Notes: generated by a model from the letters alone, not told the origin. DNA of 64,000 bases from Antarcticimicrobium sp. (GCF_029212575.1 NZ_JARGPK010000056.1:186001-250000), one strand, 5' to 3'. Positions 8,610 through 17,662 are shown, counted from the first letter of the stretch. Numbers and translations: made by a program.

Positions 8610-8631
8610 GTGCTCCGGGCCATTGGCCCGG

Positions 8632-10125
8632 TCACCCCCGATGGGCCGCGCCCCAACGCTCGATCAGTTTCTGCTGCAGCTGCTTCGACTTGCGGTTCCA
8701 CGGGCGCGCGCCCTGCGGCACCTCCTCCTCGGCGCGCTTGCTGCGCGCCCGGCTCTGCAGGTCGGCGGTAAAGATCGCAAAGGCCAGCTCGGTGCCGTCC
8801 GGCGCGGTCAGGAACCCGCCCAGCCCGGATACGAAATACAGCGTCCCGGTCTTGGCATCGACCCGGATCGGGTGGTTCTTGATCAGATTGCCGCGCGCAT
8901 CGCGCATCGGGAACGGCTTCAGCAAAGGCCGCAGGACCCCCTGCCGCCGTACCGCCACCAGCGCCGTCACCAGATCGTCCGGCGTCATCCGCGAGGCATC
9001 GCTCAGCCCCGAGTGGTCCACCAGCCGGGTCGCGCCCATGCCCAGCTCCCGCCCGGCCCAGCGGCTCATCTCCTCGGCCGAGGCGCGCAGCGAGCGCGGC
9101 GCAGCACCCCCCGCGGCAGTGGCGCTCATTCCGACCATCTCGGCGGTCAGGTTGTTGGAATACTTCAGCATCAGCCGCAGGACCTCGCGCAGCGGCGCAC
9201 TGGTCTGGCGCGCCACTTCGGTGCCGCCGGACAGCCGGTCCGTCACCTCCGCCGGGCGCAGCACGATCCCATGCGCCCGCGCCATGGTGCGGAACACGTC
9301 GCCGGCGTAAAGCGCCGGCTTGCGCACCGGCAGCCAGCGCGACCCGCCCTTGCCCAGCGCCGTGCTCGCCACGGTCCAGTCGTCGATACCGTTCTGGTCG
9401 CGGTAGGTATAGACCGGCAACCGCCGGTTGGCGACGCGCATCCGCGCCATCTCGACCGCCGGACGATACCGCTCGCTGCGTGCATCCATCGCCACAGCAT
9501 AGCCCTTGGCGCCCTGCGTCCACTGGAAATGCACCCGGTTGTAATTCAGCGCGATCCCCGACACCGCCGGGCTGTAGCCCAGGTGATCGGGCTGGGTGCC
9601 GTCGATGCTGCGCGCATAGGGCAACGCCCCGTCGTAGACCAGCAACCGCCCGCGCACCTCGCGGATTCCGGCCCGTTTCATCTGCGCCGCAAGATCGGCC
9701 AGCCCGTCGGTATCCAGCGTCGGATCGCCGCCCCCGGCCAGCACCAGATCACCCTGCACCACGCCGTTGCTCACCGGCCCCGCCGCAATCACGCGGGTGA
9801 CAAAGCGATGCCCCGCCCCTAGCCGGTCCAGCGCGTAGAGCGAAGTCACGATCTTGGCAACACTCGCCGGCGGCATCCCCGCAGCACCCCGGATCGAATC
9901 CAGTCGCTTGCCGGTCTTGACGTCGGCCACCGTACAGGCCACCTCGCCGGGCAGGCCGAACCGCGCGATCAGCGCCTCGGCGCCGCCGGTGACACGCACG
10001 GTGAAATCGGCACCGCGCATCCTTGGCCGCAGCGAGGCCGCCGGCGGCCCGCCGGAAACGGCGCCCGGAACCGCCGCCGCGCCCAGACCCGCCAAAATCC
10101 AACGTCGTGAAACCCTGATGCTCAT
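8632..10125 (-). CDS. dacB: D-alanyl-D-alanine carboxypeptidase/endopeptidase (PBP4 class)
   Basis: A 497-residue class C low-molecular-weight penicillin-binding protein. The N-terminal SRRWILAGLGAAAVPGA is a cleavable export signal with a twin-arginine-like pair. Catalytic motifs are SVAK at 88-91, YSNN in the middle, and KTGT near 425. Between SxxK and SxN lies the long insert typical of PBP4. It trims or cuts D-Ala-containing peptide stems and cross-links in the periplasm. It is convergent with the TerB-like gene, 22 bases away. The enzyme fits the many cell-wall genes further along. Confidence 0.93.
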   Translation of the reverse strand: MSIRVSRRWILAGLGAAAVPGAVSGGPPAASLRPRMRGADFTVRVTGGAEALIARFGLPGEVACTVADVKTGKRLDSIRGAAGMPPASVAKIVTSLYALDRLGAGHRFVTRVIAAGPVSNGVVQGDLVLAGGGDPTLDTDGLADLAAQMKRAGIREVRGRLLVYDGALPYARSIDGTQPDHLGYSPAVSGIALNYNRVHFQWTQGAKGYAVAMDARSERYRPAVEMARMRVANRRLPVYTYRDQNGIDDWTVASTALGKGGSRWLPVRKPALYAGDVFRTMARAHGIVLRPAEVTDRLSGGTEVARQTSAPLREVLRLMLKYSNNLTAEMVGMSATAAGGAAPRSLRASAEEMSRWAGRELGMGATRLVDHSGLSDASRMTPDDLVTALVAVRRQGVLRPLLKPFPMRDARGNLIKNHPIRVDAKTGTLYFVSGLGGFLTAPDGTELAFAIFTADLQSRARSKRAEEEVPQGARPWNRKSKQLQQKLIERWGAAHRG

Positions 10126-10204
10126 GGCCGCATAAGATCGCAGCTCATTCGGGCAAACAAGCGGGAGAAATTGGAAATTTCAGCGACCATGCGGCGCAGC
10201 CTCG

Positions 10205-10822
10205 TCACAATTGGCGCTCATCCCCCCGCCAGCCGCCACTGGCGCGGATCGCGGTTGAACTGACATCCAGCATCGGAACATTGACGAAACACCAGGCCGG
10301 CGCCTCGGCCCGGCCCAGCAACTGGCTCGCCTGCCCCGGCAGCCGGGCCCGGCGATAGATCCGCGCCGCCGGCGACATCCGCGCCGAGATCCGGTCGCCC
10401 GGCCGCGCCAGCACCCCCAGCGGCACCGTCTGCATGATCGTCTCCCAGTTCTGCCAGCGGTGCAGCTGCGCCAGGTTGTCCGCCCCCATCAGCCAGACGA
10501 AGCGCACCCCGGGATAGACCGCCCGCAGGGCGCTCAGCGTGTCGGCGGTGGCCCGTGTGCCCAGCCGCGCCTCGATATCCGTGACCGTCACCCGGGGGTG
10601 CCGCATCAGCGCCCGCGCCCGCGCCAGCCGGTCGTCGATCGGGGCCGGCCCATGCGCCTTCAACGGGTTGCCGGGGCTGACCAGCCACCACAGCCGGTCC
10701 AGCCCGAACCGCCGCAACGCCTCGTGGGTGATGTGCACATGCCCCGCGTGGGCCGGATCGAACGACCCGCCCAATAGCCCGACAGACTGGCCCCGCGCGG
10801 CGGGCGGAAATCCGGTTCGCAT
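10205..10822 (-). CDS. nadD: Nicotinate-nucleotide adenylyltransferase
   Basis: A 205-residue NadD that joins nicotinate mononucleotide and ATP to give nicotinate adenine dinucleotide in NAD synthesis. The nucleotidyltransferase motifs are [14 protein letters not shown] near 16-28, with the (T/H)xGH site HAGH, and the C-terminal VSSTAIR. The start ATG has AGGAG six bases upstream. The usual rsfS/rlmH neighbours are absent. nadE at 28.6 kb completes the last step of the same pathway but is not linked. Confidence 0.93.
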   Translation of the reverse strand: MRTGFPPAARGQSVGLLGGSFDPAHAGHVHITHEALRRFGLDRLWWLVSPGNPLKAHGPAPIDDRLARARALMRHPRVTVTDIEARLGTRATADTLSALRAVYPGVRFVWLMGADNLAQLHRWQNWETIMQTVPLGVLARPGDRISARMSPAARIYRRARLPGQASQLLGRAEAPAWCFVNVPMLDVSSTAIRASGGWRGDERQL

Positions 10823-10883
10823 CCCTGTCTCCTCTGGCGCGCGACCCTATGTGCCGCGCGACAAAGGGTCCATAGCAAACCGG

Positions 10884-11708
10884 TCAGGCACTCTCCCGGC
10901 GTTTTTCCTGCTGGTGCTGGTCCTCGACCAGCCCGATCTTCCAGTAGCCCGAGACATAGGCGTCGCCGCGCGCCAGCCCGCGCTCCTGATGAAGATACCC
11001 GCGCAGCGCCTTGATCACCCCGCTCTCTCCCGCGACACAGGTCTGCACCCGGCCCTCCGGCCAGTCCAGCGCGCGGATCATCCCCTCCTGCGCGGGCGAG
11101 GGGCGGTGCGGGTGCGGATGCACCAGCCAATGCTGTTCGATCCCCTCCGGCGCGTCGATCTGCTGCCGGTCTTCGGCACAGGTCACCTCGAACACCGCCA
11201 CGCCGCGCGCATCGCGCGGCATTGCCTCCAGCGCCGCCGCCGCCACCGGCAGCGCGGACATGTCGGCAGCGACCAGGTACCAGTCGGCGTAAAACTCCGA
11301 AAGCTTGACTGGCCCGGGCCCGGCAAAGCCGCAGAAATCCCCCGGCCGCGCCCTGTTGGCAAAGGCGCTCGCCGGGCCTTCCAGCCCGTGATCGACGAAA
11401 TCCACGTCCAGCTCCTGCACGTCCGGCCGCCAGTGCCGCACCGTGTAGGTCCGCACGACGGGGCGCGGCCCGTCCTTGAGCTGGCGGGCGAAATCGTCGC
11501 GCCCCTGCCCCGCCCCGGGCAGGAAAATCTTGCAGTTGGCCCCCTCGCACTTCGGGCGCACGTCGGCCAGTTCCGGCCCGGTCAGGGTCAGCCGGATCAT
11601 GTTGGGCGTGATCCGGCGGCTCGCCACCACCGTGACCAGACGCGGCCCGGGTTTGCCCCGGGCGGGACGTTTGAGATCGGGCAGGACGGGACCGGGGGCG
11701 GCGGGCAT
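10884..11708 (-). CDS. Siderophore-interacting protein (ferric-siderophore reductase)
   Basis: A 274-residue flavoprotein of the ViuB/SIP family. Features are the FAD-binding barrel (RPVVRTYTVRHW, the R-x-Y-T-x-R family motif) followed by an NADPH-binding half, with WYLVAADMSALPVAAAAL in place of the phosphate loop and WLVHP later. It reduces Fe(III)-siderophore chelates in the cytoplasm to release iron. No siderophore uptake genes lie next to it. It is divergent from ettA over a 204-base gap. A short palindrome TCTGTCAGA at about 11763 lies upstream, but I do not claim it as an iron operator. Confidence 0.85.
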   Translation of the reverse strand: MPAAPGPVLPDLKRPARGKPGPRLVTVVASRRITPNMIRLTLTGPELADVRPKCEGANCKIFLPGAGQGRDDFARQLKDGPRPVVRTYTVRHWRPDVQELDVDFVDHGLEGPASAFANRARPGDFCGFAGPGPVKLSEFYADWYLVAADMSALPVAAAALEAMPRDARGVAVFEVTCAEDRQQIDAPEGIEQHWLVHPHPHRPSPAQEGMIRALDWPEGRVQTCVAGESGVIKALRGYLHQERGLARGDAYVSGYWKIGLVEDQHQQEKRRESA

Positions 11709-11912
11709 GGGGCATATCTCCTGTGGCGCGAACCTGCGCCTCGCCCTTATTTCCGATTAAATCTGTCAGACTTCAACCCCCGCGCGCGGATCGCCGCGCA
11801 GAACCGCCCGCACAGCCCCTGCGCTCAGCGCTTGCCCGCGCCGCCCCGGACCACTATCTAGGGCCAAACCGCGCACCGCGCGCTCTTCCCATTCCAATAC
11901 CGGAGTACCCCC

Positions 11913-13568
11913 ATGGCCGCCTATCAATACGTCTATCACATGAGCGGGGTGTCCAAGACCTACCCCGGGGGCAAGAAGTGTTTCGAGAACATCCATCTCA
12001 ACTTCCTGCCCGGGGTGAAGATCGGCGTCGTCGGCGTCAACGGGTCGGGTAAATCCACCCTGATGCGCATCATGGCCGGGATCGACACCGATTTCTCCGG
12101 CGAGGCCTGGGCCGCCGAGGGCGCCAAGGTCGGCTACCTGCCGCAGGAACCGCAGCTTGATGAAAGCCTCTCGGTGCGCGACAACGTGATGCTGGGCGTG
12201 GCCGGGAAAAAGGCCATCCTCGACCGCTACAACGACCTGGCGATGAACTACTCCGACGAGACCGCCGACGAGATGGCCCAGCTGCAGGACGAGATCGACA
12301 GCCAGAACCTGTGGGATCTCGACAGCCAGATCGACGTCTCGATGGAGGCGCTGCGCTGCCCGCCGGACGACGCCGATGTCGCCACCCTCTCGGGCGGCGA
12401 ACGCCGCCGGGTGGCGCTGTGCAAGCTGCTGCTCGAGGCGCCCGACATGCTGCTGCTCGATGAGCCGACCAACCACCTCGACGCCGAAACCATCGCCTGG
12501 CTGCAACAGCACCTGGTCGAGTACAAGGGCACCATCCTGATCGTCACCCACGACCGCTACTTCCTCGACGACATCACCTCCTGGATCCTCGAGCTCGACC
12601 GCGGCCGCGGCATCCCCTACGAGGGCAACTACTCTGCCTGGCTGGAACAGAAGGCCAAGCGCCTGCAGCACGAGGCGCGCGAGGACAAGGCCCGGCAAAA
12701 GACGCTGGAGCGCGAGCTGGACTGGATGCGCCAGGGCGCCAAGGCGCGGCAGGCGAAATCCAAGGCCCGGATCCAAGCCTATAACGAGATGGCCGGTCAG
12801 TCCGAGCGCGAAAAGATCGCCCGCGCCCAGATCGTCATCCCCAACGGCCAGCGACTCGGCTCCAAGGTGATCGACGTCGAGCACCTGTCGAAACACATGG
12901 GCGACAAGCAGCTGATCGAGGATCTGAGCTTCTCGCTGCCGCCCGGCGGCATCGTCGGCGTGATCGGCCCCAACGGTGCGGGTAAATCGACCCTGTTCCG
13001 CATGCTCACCGGCCAGCTGGAGCCCGACGCCGGCACCGTCACCTACGGCGACACGGTGCAGCTGTCCTACGTCGACCAGTCGCGCGACGACCTCAAGGCA
13101 GAGGACACCGTGTGGGAGGCGATCACCGGCGGCGCCGAGGTGATCGAACTGGGCGACGCCCAGATGAATTCCCGCGCCTATTGCTCGGCCTTCAACTTCA
13201 AGGGCGGCGACCAGCAGAAAAAGGTCGGCCTGCTGTCGGGCGGCGAACGCAACCGGGTCCACATGGCGCGGCTGCTGAAAGAGGGCGGCAACGTCCTGCT
13301 GCTCGACGAACCGACCAACGACCTCGACGTGGAAACCCTGCGCGCGCTCGAAGACGCGCTGGTCGATTTCGCCGGCTGCGCCGTGGTGATCTCGCACGAT
13401 CGTTTCTTCCTCGACCGGATCTGCACCCATATGCTCGCCTTCGAGGGCGACGCCCATGTGGAATGGTTCGAAGGCGGCTTCACCGACTACGAGGAGGACA
13501 AGAAACGCCGACTGGGGGCCGATGCGCTGGAACCCAAGCGGCTGAAATACAAGAAGTTTTCACGCTGA
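11913..13568 (+). CDS. ettA: Energy-dependent translational throttle protein EttA (ABC-F)
   Basis: A 551-residue ABC-F ATPase with two nucleotide-binding domains and no membrane part. Walker A motifs are GVNGSGKST (about 43) and GPNGAGKST (about 352). Signatures are LSGGERRR and LSGGERNR, and both DEPTN motifs are present. An EttA-type arm insert occupies about 95-140, and the charged linker from about 240 contains WMRQGAKARQAKSKAR. EttA binds the ribosomal E site and couples early elongation to the ATP/ADP ratio. The length and C-terminal YKKFSR match EttA. The stop codon overlaps the presumed start region of the AT-rich DUF4238 gene. Confidence 0.96.
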   Translation: MAAYQYVYHMSGVSKTYPGGKKCFENIHLNFLPGVKIGVVGVNGSGKSTLMRIMAGIDTDFSGEAWAAEGAKVGYLPQEPQLDESLSVRDNVMLGVAGKKAILDRYNDLAMNYSDETADEMAQLQDEIDSQNLWDLDSQIDVSMEALRCPPDDADVATLSGGERRRVALCKLLLEAPDMLLLDEPTNHLDAETIAWLQQHLVEYKGTILIVTHDRYFLDDITSWILELDRGRGIPYEGNYSAWLEQKAKRLQHEAREDKARQKTLERELDWMRQGAKARQAKSKARIQAYNEMAGQSEREKIARAQIVIPNGQRLGSKVIDVEHLSKHMGDKQLIEDLSFSLPPGGIVGVIGPNGAGKSTLFRMLTGQLEPDAGTVTYGDTVQLSYVDQSRDDLKAEDTVWEAITGGAEVIELGDAQMNSRAYCSAFNFKGGDQQKKVGLLSGGERNRVHMARLLKEGGNVLLLDEPTNDLDVETLRALEDALVDFAGCAVVISHDRFFLDRICTHMLAFEGDAHVEWFEGGFTDYEEDKKRRLGADALEPKRLKYKKFSR

Positions 13569-14593
13569 GCACGCCAATACCAACGAACCAACACCATCTT
13601 CCTCGCTTTTTAATGCGAGGCTTTTCGAATGAGAACAAGAAAGGGGAACGCTATGCGTTCTCCTACCAAAAAGATCGTGTTTTTGGAGCAAATATTAAGG
13701 GCATTGGCGGTGAAAAGCACTTTTATACGAAACCCGATGAGAACTCAGTGGAAATCGAGATCTCGAAGTTAGAGCATGAGTTCGCACCATTCCACAATCG
13801 CCTGACCCAAGGCAACTATGACGAAAAAAACGATCACGAGATCGCCGCATATCTTTTGGCTCATTGTAGTGTTAGATCCAAACTTCTAAGAATGGAAATC
13901 GCAATGGCGATGGATCTATTTTGGGAAGAGATGAAGAGTATAGTTAACTCAAAACACTCAATTTTCACCCTTCTGGAAGCACTAATTAGAGATAACCCAA
14001 ACTTCCTCTATGACGACATTAGAAAACACACCCCTCCCGGCGAAGATTTTTCTTGGGTTGCCGATATGCTACACGAGAATCCAAAGAAGTTTTTTGAGTA
14101 TTTCAATATCGGAGAGATTCCAGCGCTTTCTGCAATGATAGATATGGTTCAGCATCGTCCCGAGGATTTTTCCCGGAACGCCCACCTCAAAGCCCTACGA
14201 AAAACGTCTGCACCTGACGCATTAGCTGAAAAATTTGGAAAGAACAATTTTAAACTGGTTAGGTTATCAAATCGTAAATCCGTTTTAGGTGACTGCATGG
14301 TGTACTATTTGGATAATCGCCTACGTGCGATTGGCGGCGTTTCTTGGTCTCCAGCGAAAGTCGCAACAATCCTCCCAATCTCGCCGGAGCTCTTACTCGT
14401 CAACTCCCCTTTCCCAATAGACATCCGAAAACTTGATCCATTGGCCGGGCCTATTTCTTGCTCATATGAGTTCTTTGTATACCCTTCCGAAGAAAAGTTC
14501 CTAAGAAGACGTACGAAATTTATCGGCAGAAACGTCGGCAACATTATCACTTCGACAATCAAGGATTCTGTCAGCGGATTTCTTTCCGCGTAG
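13565..14593 (+). CDS. DUF4238-like protein, AT-rich, probably acquired
   Basis: About 342 residues if read from the CTG at 13565. The N-terminal TNQHHLPRFLMRGFSN is the hallmark of DUF4238 proteins, whose function is unknown. The remainder is soluble, with no signal or transmembrane segment. Base composition drops abruptly at 13570 to AT-rich third positions and rises again at about 14600, unlike every neighbour, which indicates horizontal acquisition. The start is uncertain. The conserved QHHLPR lies upstream of the first in-frame ATG (13613), and the only upstream candidate is CTG at 13565, which overlaps the ettA stop and follows AAGAAG. Translational coupling to ettA, or loss of the native start on insertion, are the alternatives. 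Confidence 0.75.
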   Translation: MSTPIPTNQHHLPRFLMRGFSNENKKGERYAFSYQKDRVFGANIKGIGGEKHFYTKPDENSVEIEISKLEHEFAPFHNRLTQGNYDEKNDHEIAAYLLAHCSVRSKLLRMEIAMAMDLFWEEMKSIVNSKHSIFTLLEALIRDNPNFLYDDIRKHTPPGEDFSWVADMLHENPKKFFEYFNIGEIPALSAMIDMVQHRPEDFSRNAHLKALRKTSAPDALAEKFGKNNFKLVRLSNRKSVLGDCMVYYLDNRLRAIGGVSWSPAKVATILPISPELLLVNSPFPIDIRKLDPLAGPISCSYEFFVYPSEEKFLRRRTKFIGRNVGNIITSTIKDSVSGFLSA

Positions 14594-14607
14594 CACCTAC
14601 CGCATGA

Positions 14608-14625
14608 CCAGTTCTGCGGAACTGG
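14608..14625 (+). terminator. Palindrome after the DUF4238 gene, possible terminator
   Basis: CCAGTTC-TGCG-GAACTGG is a perfect 7-bp stem with a 4-base loop, 15 bases past the stop codon. No T-run follows (GAAAGCC), so intrinsic termination would be weak; it may instead mark the edge of the inserted segment. Confidence 0.35.
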
Positions 14626-14789
14626 AAAGCCAATTGACTTCTTTCGCTTGGGGCGCGCCGGAAACATGGCCCAAGCGGGGCCGCCGAAGACCCGGCCTCC
14701 CCCCACACATCCCCTCACCCCTGCGTGAGCCCGGTTTCGCCCGTCATCCGCACCGCCTATCTCCACTGAACCACAGACGGAGCCGACCC

Positions 14790-15170
14790 ATGCGACATCT
14801 CCCCGCCCTGATCCCCGCCGCCCTGCTGATGGCGCTCGCCGCCCAGACCGGCCTGACCGAAAGCCTTGGCGCCCACCCGTGGTGGGCCGCGCAGGTGATC
14901 CTGCTCGGCGCCCCTGCCGGGCTATTGCTGGCCGCGCTCGCAGCACTGTCCGGCCTCGCTGCCGGGCCGCGCATCATCCTCTTCGCGCTGATCGCCGCCG
15001 CGGCCTTTGCCGCCGCCACCTGGGGCAAGGCCGAGTTTGCGGCCTCCTACGCCGAAAACGTGATGGCCGGTCGGCTCTGGTTCCTGGGCTGGATCGGCAC
15101 CGCCGCCGGGGCCGCCGCGCTGCTGGCGGCGCTGACCTCGCTGGCCTATCCCGGCCGCGCGCGGGGTTGA
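14790..15170 (+). CDS. Small integral membrane protein, unknown function
   Basis: A 126-residue protein of unrecognised family. Hydrophobic segments lie at about 4-22, 34-58, 63-82 and 95-120, so four transmembrane helices are likely. The second segment begins with WWAAQVILLGAPAG and the last holds LWFLGWIGTAAGAAALLAAL. The ATG at 14790 has GGAG in AGACGGAGCC upstream. The 196 bases before it hold only the palindrome and GC-normal sequence with no gene. It is followed 62 bases later by the DUF1353-like lipoprotein. Confidence 0.6.
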   Translation: MRHLPALIPAALLMALAAQTGLTESLGAHPWWAAQVILLGAPAGLLLAALAALSGLAAGPRIILFALIAAAAFAAATWGKAEFAASYAENVMAGRLWFLGWIGTAAGAAALLAALTSLAYPGRARG

Positions 15171-15232
15171 CCGCCCCCTTTCACCGGCCCCCGATCTGCG
15201 GCACAGTTGTCCGACACCCGCCGGAGATCGCC

Positions 15233-15925
15233 ATGCCCCGCCTTGCGTTCCTGCTCTGCCTGCTGTTCGCCGCCTGCGGGCAGGTCGATTACGGCGCCAC
15301 CCCGGCGGGCCGCTTCAAGGGCTCGCTCTTCGTCATGTGGGTGGGTGAGGGCGGATCATCGGGCGACGGGCGATTCGTCTATGTCCCCAATCCGCGCGAT
15401 CCGCTGCGGCTGGTCCGCGCCACCGGCACGCCGCGCGTGATCCAGCCCGAGATGATCTATACCGACGGCGGCTCGATCCCGCGCGCCGGGCAGCTCTTTC
15501 GCGGCTTCGCGCCCTGGGGCTACGCGCCCGCCTACATGATCCACGACTGGCTCTTCGTCGCCCGCCACTGCCTGACCGACGGCACCCCGACGCAGGAAGA
15601 GCGCCGGATCGCGGAGATGGAATTCATTGAAAGCGCCCAAATCATCGCCGAGGCGATCAAGGCGCTGATCGCCAGCGGCAAAGTTCGGGAAAACGATGTC
15701 GCCCCGCGGGTGATAGCCGGCGCGGTGGCCGGGCCGATCTCTTACCAGCGTTGGACGGTGCAGGGGGAATGCAAAACCGACCGGGTCTCCGAGGCCGACC
15801 GCGCCGCCGCCGAGGCCGGGATTCCCGGATCGGGCAAATCGCTGCGCGGACTCCTGCGGCGGGGAGCGGACGGCCGGATGGTGCCGGTCGCGCCCGCCGC
15901 ACTGGTCGCGGCGGTCTCGTTCTGA
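15233..15925 (+). CDS. DUF1353-like lipoprotein
   Basis: A 230-residue predicted lipoprotein. The N-terminus ends in the lipobox LFAAC with the lipidated Cys at about 15. The core TDGGSIPRAGQLFRGF followed by YAPAYMIHDWLF carries the DUF1353 pattern (DGGS-I-P then hxxHDxL), a family with prophage and chromosomal members of unknown function. The conserved His-Asp could form a metal or catalytic site, which is speculative. The C-terminal third is rich in charged residues and Gly. The 3' side is a repeat-bearing gap facing trxC. Confidence 0.7.
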   Translation: MPRLAFLLCLLFAACGQVDYGATPAGRFKGSLFVMWVGEGGSSGDGRFVYVPNPRDPLRLVRATGTPRVIQPEMIYTDGGSIPRAGQLFRGFAPWGYAPAYMIHDWLFVARHCLTDGTPTQEERRIAEMEFIESAQIIAEAIKALIASGKVRENDVAPRVIAGAVAGPISYQRWTVQGECKTDRVSEADRAAAEAGIPGSGKSLRGLLRRGADGRMVPVAPAALVAAVSF

Positions 15926-15966
15926 GGGGCGGATTTACCGTATTTAAACGCTTTCCCGCGTTGCGC

Positions 15967-16085
15967 GACCGGGACGCGGGTCCGATCGTACAAAACCGCC
16001 CGCAAACTCCCCAATCCGGCCGGGGACGCGGGTCGCGCAGGGGGCCGAATTGTACAGAACGGGCGTCAAACTCCCCCGTTCGAGG
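15967..16085. repeat. Two imperfect direct repeats between convergent genes
   Basis: Copy A (about 15967-16018) and copy B (about 16019-16085) share, in order, GACGCGGGTC, then GTACAAAAC or GTACAGAAC, then CAAACTCCCC; copy B has about nine extra bases inside. They fill the gap between the DUF1353-like lipoprotein and trxC, whose 3' ends face each other. Each copy could fold into a weak GC hairpin, so a bidirectional transcription end is possible. Confidence 0.5.
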
Positions 16086-16089
16086 ACGA

Positions 16090-16515
16090 TCAGGCGCCGA
16101 TCCAATTTACGATCTGGTCCTCGCGCATCGCCCCCGACTGCCGCTTCACCTCGCGCCCGCCGGTGAATTCCACCATCGTCGGAATGCCGCGAATGCCGTA
16201 TGTCATGCCGGCGGCCTGGTGCTCTTCGGTGTTCAGCTTCACCAGCCGCACCTTTCCCGCCAAGCTGTTGGCAGCCTTGGAAAATTCAGGTGCCATCATG
16301 CGGCAGGGGCCGCACCAGGGGGCCCAGAAATCCACCACCAGAGGCAGCTCGTCGTTCCTTGCCGCCTTGGCCAGCGTCGCCGCATCGACCTCCACCGCCT
16401 TGCTTGAGATCAGCGCCGCACCGCAGGTGCCGCATTTCGGCCCCGCCGCCAGCTTCTCCTCCGGCACCCGGTTCACCTGACCACATTCCAGACAGGTCAG
16501 TTTCTTGCCCGCCAT
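16090..16515 (-). CDS. trxC: Thioredoxin 2 (zinc-ribbon thioredoxin)
   Basis: A 141-residue TrxC. The N-terminal zinc ribbon uses two CxxC pairs (CLECG near 8 and CGTCG near 28). The thioredoxin fold carries the redox site WCGPC near 68 and the cis-Pro loop GIRGIPT. It reduces cytoplasmic disulfides and is often induced by oxidative stress. The ATG at 16515 gives the exact family N-terminus (MAGKKLTCLEC) and has AAGGAGG upstream; the frame is open further upstream without support. Confidence 0.95.
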   Translation of the reverse strand: MAGKKLTCLECGQVNRVPEEKLAAGPKCGTCGAALISSKAVEVDAATLAKAARNDELPLVVDFWAPWCGPCRMMAPEFSKAANSLAGKVRLVKLNTEEHQAAGMTYGIRGIPTMVEFTGGREVKRQSGAMREDQIVNWIGA

Positions 16516-16629
16516 CCTTGCCTCCTTGACGAAATTCACATTCAAGAACCGATATGGGTTTTCGCGCCTCCGGTGACAAGAGCGCGGCTTTGGGTTGCCT
16601 CTCGGCACCTCCTGCGGCACAGTCATCCC

Positions 16630-16980
16630 ATGGGATACCTGATCGCCAAAGCCCTGATTTCAGGGTTAATTATCATGATCGTCTCCGAGGTGGCCAAGCG
16701 CGCGCCGGGGCTTGGAGCGCTGATCGCCTCGCTGCCGCTGATCTCGGTTCTGGGCATGATCTGGCTCTGGCGCGACAAGCCCGACCCGCAGCACATGGCC
16801 GCGCACGCCCAGGCCACCTTCTGGTACGTCCTGCCCTCGTTGCCGATGTTCCTGCTGATCCCGGCGCTGCTCAACCGCGGCTGGGGGTTCTGGTGGGCGC
16901 TGGCGGCGGGTTGCCTGCTGACCGTCGTGCTCTACCTGATCACCACGATGGCCGCTGCACGGCTGGGCATCCGGCTCTGA
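16630..16980 (+). CDS. DUF3147 family membrane protein
   Basis: A 116-residue protein with four predicted transmembrane helices (about 5-20, 28-45, 62-80 and 88-110). The segment SEVAKRAPGLGALIASLPLI matches the DUF3147 family as I remember it. Function is unknown. It diverges from trxC with 114 bases between starts. I chose the ATG at 16630 because an upstream in-frame ATG adds a charged, non-conserved stretch. Confidence 0.7.
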   Translation: MGYLIAKALISGLIIMIVSEVAKRAPGLGALIASLPLISVLGMIWLWRDKPDPQHMAAHAQATFWYVLPSLPMFLLIPALLNRGWGFWWALAAGCLLTVVLYLITTMAAARLGIRL

Positions 16981-17079
16981 CCGCGCTTACATCCGCGTGA
17001 GACCCGCGCAAAGCGATTGACCTGTCCGCCCACTGCGGAAGAATGGTGGGAAACCCTTTTTTGTTTGAGTGATTGAAAC

Positions 17080-17646
17080 ATGCTGACACGCCGCACCTTT
17101 CTGACCACCGCGACCACCGCCGCCACGCTTCCGATGCTCTGGCCCGAAGCTGCCCCGGCGCAGGCAAACGGGTTCGATCCCACACCGCAATATGTCCGCA
17201 TCAAGCGCGACTTCGCTCCAGGGCAAATGCTGATCCTGCCGCGTTCCTACTACCTTTACTGGGTGACCGAGGAGCGCAAGGCGATCCGCTATGGCGTCGG
17301 CGTCGGCAAGGCCGGGCTGGAATTCCGGGGCACCGCCACCATCGACGTCAAGAAGGAGTGGCCGACCTGGCGCCCCACCGACGAGATGATCGAACGCTCG
17401 CCGCGCACCTTCGCGCGCTTTGCCAACAACGACTATGTCCAGCCCGGCGGGCCGGGAAACCCGCTTGGGGCGCGGGCGCTCTACCTGTTCCAGAACGGGG
17501 TCGATACCTATTTCCGCATCCACGGCACCAACCAGCCCGAGAGCATCGGCCAATCCTGGTCCAACGGCTGCATCCGAATGCTGAACTCGCATGTTGCGGA
17601 CCTCTACCTCCGGGTGCCGGTGGGTACCGTGGTGACGGTGCTGTGA
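17080..17646 (+). CDS. L,D-transpeptidase (YkuD domain), exported
   Basis: A 188-residue ErfK/YbiS/YcfS/YnhG-type enzyme. MLTRRTFLTTATTAAT is a Tat-like signal with the RR pair, ending near AQA at 29. The YkuD domain carries YRIHGTNQPESIG-type sequence (FRIHGTNQ) and the catalytic SNGCIRM with Cys at about 166. It forms 3-3 cross-links in peptidoglycan or attaches lipoproteins to it. A hairpin (CCCAC/GTGGG) followed by TTTTTT lies at about 17027-17065, just before the gene. The next gene, 16 bases downstream, is the JAMM-like protein, so the two may act together in the envelope. Confidence 0.92.
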   Translation: MLTRRTFLTTATTAATLPMLWPEAAPAQANGFDPTPQYVRIKRDFAPGQMLILPRSYYLYWVTEERKAIRYGVGVGKAGLEFRGTATIDVKKEWPTWRPTDEMIERSPRTFARFANNDYVQPGGPGNPLGARALYLFQNGVDTYFRIHGTNQPESIGQSWSNGCIRMLNSHVADLYLRVPVGTVVTVL

Positions 17647-17662
17647 CCGCCCGGACTCCGCG

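Noticed and set aside
11709..11912. TCTGTCAGA near 11763 as an iron-regulator operator for the siderophore-interacting protein
   Set aside because: A 9-base palindrome is too short, and I am not certain of the Rhodobacterales iron-box consensus.
17020..17070. Hairpin and TTTTTT as a terminator for the DUF3147 gene
   Set aside because: The stem is only five base pairs and the T-run is six bases away, so I report it only as context.
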